Assembly (NCBI GenBank): GCA_937864375.1
Contig: CALMJO010000566.1
Location: 1 to 12,006 of the forward strand
Reading direction: 5' to 3'
Source: an uncultured Spirochaetota bacterium
Lineage (GTDB): Bacteria; Spirochaetota; UBA4802; UBA5368
Length of the DNA: 12,006 nucleotides
Shown piece by piece: positions 8,433-12,006 of the stretch. The notes below the pieces were generated by a model. The model worked only from the letters and a program-made list of their open reading frames with translations. It was not told where the DNA came from and searched no databases. Numbering within the stretch: position 1 is the first letter of the stretch; each line of letters begins with the position of its first letter. The position numbers and the translations under genes are program-made.

Positions 8433-9851
8433 ATGAGAAAAGCACAAGGTGGAAATGCGGGCGCAATGAACGAGGTAATCTTACGGCGCTGCGAGGAGTA
8501 CGACCGCGACAGGATCCTCGCGATCGTGAAGGACGGCATGCGGGAGCTGGGCTACGCCCCGAAAGGGAAGGTGTTCGTGAAGCCCAACGTCGTTTTCGCG
8601 AGCAAGAACGCGAAGCTGGGCGACGCCGCTTACACCAACCGCGCCGTGGTGAACGCCGCGATGGTCGCGCTCTCGAACTCGGACGGCGTGACGCGCGTGG
8701 ACATGGGCGAGAACACCGGCATCGGCGTCCCTACGCGGCTGAACTTCAAGAACGCCGGGTACTTTGAAGAGATGAAGCGCATCAGGAAGGACGCGGGAAG
8801 TCCCGTACGGCTGTTCTGCATCGACGAGGACCGGCGCGACGAGCTCTTCGTGGGCGGACGGGTGCACCACACCCTCAGGGTGGCGCGCACCATGGCGAGG
8901 GCCGACTCCAAGGTATACCTCCCCAAGCTCAAGTGCCACAACGTGACCAACGTGACGGGCGCGGTGAAGCTCAACATTGGCATCTGCTCGGACGACGAGC
9001 GCGCGATACGGCACGACTTTCTTCTCATCGACAAGATCGTGGATCTGCTCGTGGTGGGCTATCCGGATTTCATAGTCATGGACGCGATCGACATAGGCGT
9101 GGCGAACGAGGCGATCCCCCAGGTCAGGAAGCTCGGCCTCATCATCATGGGAAGGAACCCGGTCGCGGTGGACCTCGTGGCCTCAAGGCTGCTGGGCTAC
9201 GGAATCAAGGACATACCCTATTTGAAGAGGGCGGTCGAGCGGGGATACCTTCCCGCGCGCCTCGAGGACGTGAAGCTCCGCGGCGACATCACGACGATCA
9301 GGGGGCTCGACGAGCAGGCGAAGAGGGTGATGCCCTACGACGACGAGTTCTACCGCTGGCAGGACATACACAAGGAGATGGCGCGGCTCCGGACTCCCAT
9401 CAGATTCCATTGGGGCTATTCGAAGACCGACGACAAGAGCCGCTGCGAATACGGATGCGTCATGGGGCTCAAGATGTTCCTGAGCATAGCCGAGCGCTAC
9501 GCCGGCCCGGAGGTGTTCGCGAAGGCGAGGCCCGCGACGCTCGTGATAGGGAAGGTGGAGGAGACCATCGACGCCCGCGGCGGGCGCGTCTTTTTCATAG
9601 GCAGCTGTTCGGACGCGAGGCTCGTGAACGCAGGCCCCGTCACGCGGATAAAGCACTGCTTCACCACGACAAGCGACCTGAACCTCATCATCGGAACCAA
9701 GCTGGGGCTTCCTTCGCCGTTCCTGGGCCCCTCGTACCTCCTGCCGTACCTTTACAACGTGGCCGCGGCATCCATGAAAAAACACGCAAATCTAAGGTAC
9801 CTCCAGGACGTGAAGCATTTTCTGGACCACGGGCTGATGAAAAAGATATGA
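8433..9851 (+). CDS. DUF362 domain-containing protein
   Basis: This 472-residue protein has an N-terminal DUF362 region from about 15 to 270. The visible signatures are VFVKPNVV (48-54), MGENTGIG (91-98), YLPKLKCHNVTNVTGAVKLN (162-181), a DAID motif near 217-220 and RNPVAVDLVASRLLGYG (241-257). The biochemical role of DUF362 is not established. Members often sit beside anaerobic redox or CoA genes, and some carry ferredoxin-type clusters. Here there is no CxxCxxC cluster. The C-terminal part from about 320 to 472 has a CEYGC pair (Cys338, Cys342) and Cys392 in FIGSCSDAR, which could bind a metal or Fe-S centre (inference). Its place between the two CoA-transferase subunit genes, 38 and 25 bases from them, suggests a tightly linked function. 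ATG at 8433 follows GGGAGGA (8419-8425); ATG at 8466 is a weaker alternative. Confidence 0.85.
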   Translation: MRKAQGGNAGAMNEVILRRCEEYDRDRILAIVKDGMRELGYAPKGKVFVKPNVVFASKNAKLGDAAYTNRAVVNAAMVALSNSDGVTRVDMGENTGIGVPTRLNFKNAGYFEEMKRIRKDAGSPVRLFCIDEDRRDELFVGGRVHHTLRVARTMARADSKVYLPKLKCHNVTNVTGAVKLNIGICSDDERAIRHDFLLIDKIVDLLVVGYPDFIVMDAIDIGVANEAIPQVRKLGLIIMGRNPVAVDLVASRLLGYGIKDIPYLKRAVERGYLPARLEDVKLRGDITTIRGLDEQAKRVMPYDDEFYRWQDIHKEMARLRTPIRFHWGYSKTDDKSRCEYGCVMGLKMFLSIAERYAGPEVFAKARPATLVIGKVEETIDARGGRVFFIGSCSDARLVNAGPVTRIKHCFTTTSDLNLIIGTKLGLPSPFLGPSYLLPYLYNVAAASMKKHANLRYLQDVKHFLDHGLMKKI

Positions 9852-9876
9852 CGAGCCGGATGAGCGGAGGAAATCC

Positions 9877-10677
9877 ATGAGCACGCATCCCGATTCCTAC
9901 ATCAAGCCCGAACTCATGGCATGCTGCGGCGCCAGGGAGATACGCGACAGGGACATCGTGATCGTGGGCACTGGGTTCCCCACGATGTCCGCGAACATCG
10001 CGCGGCACACGCACGCGCCCGGCGCGCGCATGATGCAGGAGTCCGGCGTGTTCGACGCGCAGCCCGCGCGGCCGGCGCTGTCGGTGGGAGACCCGTGCCT
10101 CAACCCGGGAGCCGCGATGATAGGCGGGCTCATCGAGGTGATGGGCATGTTCCTGCAGGGAGGCTGGGTCGACGTGGGCTTTCTCGCGGGAAGCCAGGTG
10201 GACAAGTACGGCAACATCAACACCACGGTGATCGGCGACTACGCCAACCCGAAGAGCCGCCTCCCCGGGAGCGGCGGCGCGAACCCCATAGGGGCTCTCG
10301 CGAAGCGCGTGCTCATCATCGCCCTCCACAACGCGCGGACGCTCGCGGAGCGCGTGGACTTTATCACCACGCCCGGCTACCTGGACGGGCCGGGCGCGAG
10401 GGAGCGCTGGGGGCTCAGGGAAAACACGGGGCCCCAGGTGATCATCACCAACAAGGCGATCATGAGGTTCGACAGGGAGTCGAAGGAAGCGTACCTGGAG
10501 AGCTACCACCCGGGCAGTTCCGTGGAGGAGGTGACCAGGCTCACCCCGTGGAAGCTCATGGTGAGCAAGGAGGTCCGCGAAACCGAGCCCCCGCGCGCAG
10601 AGGAGCTCCGGGTGCTCAGGGAGGTGCTTGACCCGCTGGGCATGATCAAGATCTACGAGAAGAGGGGATACGTATAG
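9877..10677 (+). CDS. Glutaconate CoA-transferase-like subunit B (CoA-transferase family I)
   Basis: This is the beta subunit that completes the CoA-transferase begun at 7459. It has 266 residues, matching GctB in length and aligning well with it from memory: VGTGFPTMSANIA, MMQESGVFDA, FLAGSQVDKYGNINTTVIGD, GSGGANPIG, ITTPGYLDGPGARERWGL and YHPGSSVEEV. The catalytic glutamate that forms the glutamyl-CoA thioester (Glu54 in A. fermentans GctB) corresponds to Glu55 here. Keeping it favours a true transferase over the IpdAB hydrolase type, which I recall lacks it. GGAGG at 9866-9870 is 6 bases before the ATG. The acid and CoA donor are unknown; an acid from the aldehyde dehydrogenase or MmgE/PrpD steps is plausible. 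Confidence 0.9.
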   Translation: MSTHPDSYIKPELMACCGAREIRDRDIVIVGTGFPTMSANIARHTHAPGARMMQESGVFDAQPARPALSVGDPCLNPGAAMIGGLIEVMGMFLQGGWVDVGFLAGSQVDKYGNINTTVIGDYANPKSRLPGSGGANPIGALAKRVLIIALHNARTLAERVDFITTPGYLDGPGARERWGLRENTGPQVIITNKAIMRFDRESKEAYLESYHPGSSVEEVTRLTPWKLMVSKEVRETEPPRAEELRVLREVLDPLGMIKIYEKRGYV

Positions 10678-10730
10678 CCGTTAGACGTCATACAAAGGGG
10701 GCCGACGGGGCCCGGCGGAGGTTAAGGCAC

Positions 10731-12006
10731 ATGGACGAAACGAGGAAGCTGGCGGAATTCTGCGCGGGAGTGTCGTATGACGCGCTTCCCGGCGAGGTCG
10801 TGCTCAAGGCGAAGCTCTGCCTCCTGGACTACATCGCGAACGTGTACGGTTCGCTGGAGCTCGACGCGGTGCGCGCGGTGATGGAGTGCGTGCGCGCCAT
10901 GGGCGGGCCGCCCGTCGCAACGGCGCTCGGCGCCGGGTTCAGGACGGGGCTCCAGAACGCGGCGTTTTTCAACGGCACCCTCGCGGAGGGGATCGAGTCC
11001 CAGGAGGGACTGCGCTTTGGCGGGAACCACTCGTGTTCGGCCGTGATACCGGCGTCCCTGGCGCTCGCGGAGGAGCGCGGGCTCGACGGGAAGCGCCTGA
11101 TCGAGGCAGTGGTCGCGGGCTGCGAGGCGGCGAACCGCCCGGCGGCCGCGATGCACCCCTTCCACACGCTCTCCGGCTTCCTGCCCACGGGCACATGTGG
11201 AACCTTTGGCGCGGCGGCCGCCGCGGCGAAGCTCATGGGGCTAAACGCGAACGGCATGCTGAACGCCATCGGCAACGCCGGTTTCCTCCTGCCGCTCTCC
11301 ATGGCCGAGCAGCTCATGGGCGGCTACACGATCAAGATCGTCAACGCGGGCCAGTCGGCGAGCGCCGGGATCATGGCGGCCTCGCTCGCCTCGCGGGGAA
11401 TCACGGGGTGCCCGGTCGCGCTCGAGGGCTCGGCCCTCAAGGGGGGCTTCACCCAGATCACCGTGCGCGGCGCCGAGCCCAAATGCGAGCGCATCACCGA
11501 GGGACTGGGAGAGCGCTACACGATCATGGACGTCTACTTCAAGCCCTACACGGCGTGCCGGCACACGCACGGCTCGGCCCAGGCCACGCTCGAGATCATG
11601 AAGGAGCGCCCGCTCAAGGCCGCGGACATCCGGGAGATAAAGGTTTACACGTACGGCGTCGCGGCGCTGGCGGTGGGAAAGGGCTTCGCGGAATCGGGCA
11701 CGATCGTCTCGGCCCAGTTCTCCATTCCCTTCGTGGTCGCGGCGTGCTTACTTGACGGGGAGCTGGGCGCGAAGCAGCTCACGGAGAAGCGCATCGCCGA
11801 CCCGGCGCTCGTGGCGCTCTCGAACAGGGTCACCGTCGTGGCCGACGACGAGATCAACAAGGCCTATCCCGGGGTGACGGCGAGCCGCATGGAGATCGTC
11901 CTGAACGACGGCACCACGCTCGTGCGACAGGTGGACACGCCCAAGGGTGACCCGCGCGATCCCATGGAGGCCGACGATATCGCCGCCAAGGTGCGCCGCT
12001 TCGCGG
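10731..12006 (+). CDS. MmgE/PrpD family protein, 3' end cut by the window
   Basis: The reading frame is open from ATG at 10731 to the last base, giving 425 residues. The family usually has about 450, so roughly 25-30 are missing. The family contains 2-methylcitrate dehydratase, cis-aconitate decarboxylase and iminodisuccinate epimerase. Visible signatures are FFNGTLAEGIES (79-90), the AVIPASLALAE helix (104-114), TGTCGTFGAAAAAAKLMG (153-170), IKIVNAGQSASAGIMAASLA (201-220), FKPYTACRHTH (270-280) and TPKGDPRDP near 403-411. Against cis-aconitate decarboxylase recalled from memory, His100, Lys202 and Tyr273 seem kept, but the catalytic Asp is Glu89 and the His of the GFHPT motif is Leu151. It may therefore run a different reaction on a small acid. 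GGAGGT at 10717-10722 precedes the start by 8 bases; the gap from the CoA-transferase is 53 bases. Confidence 0.88.
   Translation, partial: MDETRKLAEFCAGVSYDALPGEVVLKAKLCLLDYIANVYGSLELDAVRAVMECVRAMGGPPVATALGAGFRTGLQNAAFFNGTLAEGIESQEGLRFGGNHSCSAVIPASLALAEERGLDGKRLIEAVVAGCEAANRPAAAMHPFHTLSGFLPTGTCGTFGAAAAAAKLMGLNANGMLNAIGNAGFLLPLSMAEQLMGGYTIKIVNAGQSASAGIMAASLASRGITGCPVALEGSALKGGFTQITVRGAEPKCERITEGLGERYTIMDVYFKPYTACRHTHGSAQATLEIMKERPLKAADIREIKVYTYGVAALAVGKGFAESGTIVSAQFSIPFVVAACLLDGELGAKQLTEKRIADPALVALSNRVTVVADDEINKAYPGVTASRMEIVLNDGTTLVRQVDTPKGDPRDPMEADDIAAKVRRFA

Noticed and set aside
7342..8466. 374-codon - strand frame over CoA-transferase subunit A
   Set aside because: It is antisense to a GctA-like protein matched end to end, and its composition is typical of a shadow frame.
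10696..10715. GGGCC/GGCCC hairpin between CoA-transferase B and MmgE/PrpD as a terminator
   Set aside because: The stem is only 5 bp and no T-run follows, so it is not an intrinsic terminator.
10886..11755. 289-codon + frame inside the MmgE/PrpD gene
   Set aside because: The overlapping frame from 10731 carries family motifs throughout and stays open to the window end. This one is Arg/Gly-rich with none.

Overview
This is a gene-dense, GC-rich bacterial window in which every credible gene lies on the + strand. Nearly every start codon follows a strong GGAGG-type ribosome binding site, and the gaps between genes are only 25 to 93 bases. It reads as one long catabolic operon, or two coupled ones, behind its own regulator. 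The glycyl radical enzyme is oxygen-sensitive as a class, so an anaerobe or facultative anaerobe is likely. I cannot name the phylum from the sequence. The mix of glutaconate-type CoA-transferase, DUF362 and MmgE/PrpD proteins fits a strict anaerobe such as a Desulfobacterota, Spirochaetota or Firmicutes-like lineage, but that is a guess.

Layout. Positions 1-164 hold no gene that I can support. They carry a 12-bp tandem repeat, a perfect TATAAT -10 box with a poor -35, and two inverted repeats around it. A PadR-family regulator (165-716) follows. The first metabolic block is SDR 1 (745-1575), an NAD(P)-dependent aldehyde dehydrogenase (1603-3027, GTG start), an extended SDR of the epimerase/dehydratase type (3090-4079) and SDR 2 (4112-4942), which is a close paralog of SDR 1. 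The 93-base gap at 4943-5035 contains a perfect GC-rich palindrome that overlaps an intrinsic-terminator-like hairpin with a T-run, placed directly before the next ribosome binding site. The second block is a glycyl radical enzyme (5036-7423), a CoA-transferase subunit alpha (7459-8394), a DUF362 protein (8433-9851), the CoA-transferase subunit beta (9877-10677) and a MmgE/PrpD-family protein (10731 to beyond the window end).

How they may work together (inference). The glycyl radical enzyme would do a difficult C-O, C-N, C-S or C-C cleavage, or a decarboxylation, on an unknown substrate. The three SDR-type proteins would oxidise or reduce hydroxyl/carbonyl groups, and the aldehyde dehydrogenase would turn an aldehyde into a free acid. 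The glutaconate-type CoA-transferase, which keeps its catalytic Glu, would activate that acid as a CoA thioester. The MmgE/PrpD protein would hydrate, dehydrate, epimerise or decarboxylate a small carboxylic acid, although its active site diverges from the canonical one. The PadR protein would sense the substrate. I know of no described pathway with this gene set. The substitutions at substrate-contacting positions of the glycyl radical enzyme suggest it is not a standard glycerol/propanediol dehydratase. No activating radical-SAM enzyme for it lies in this window.
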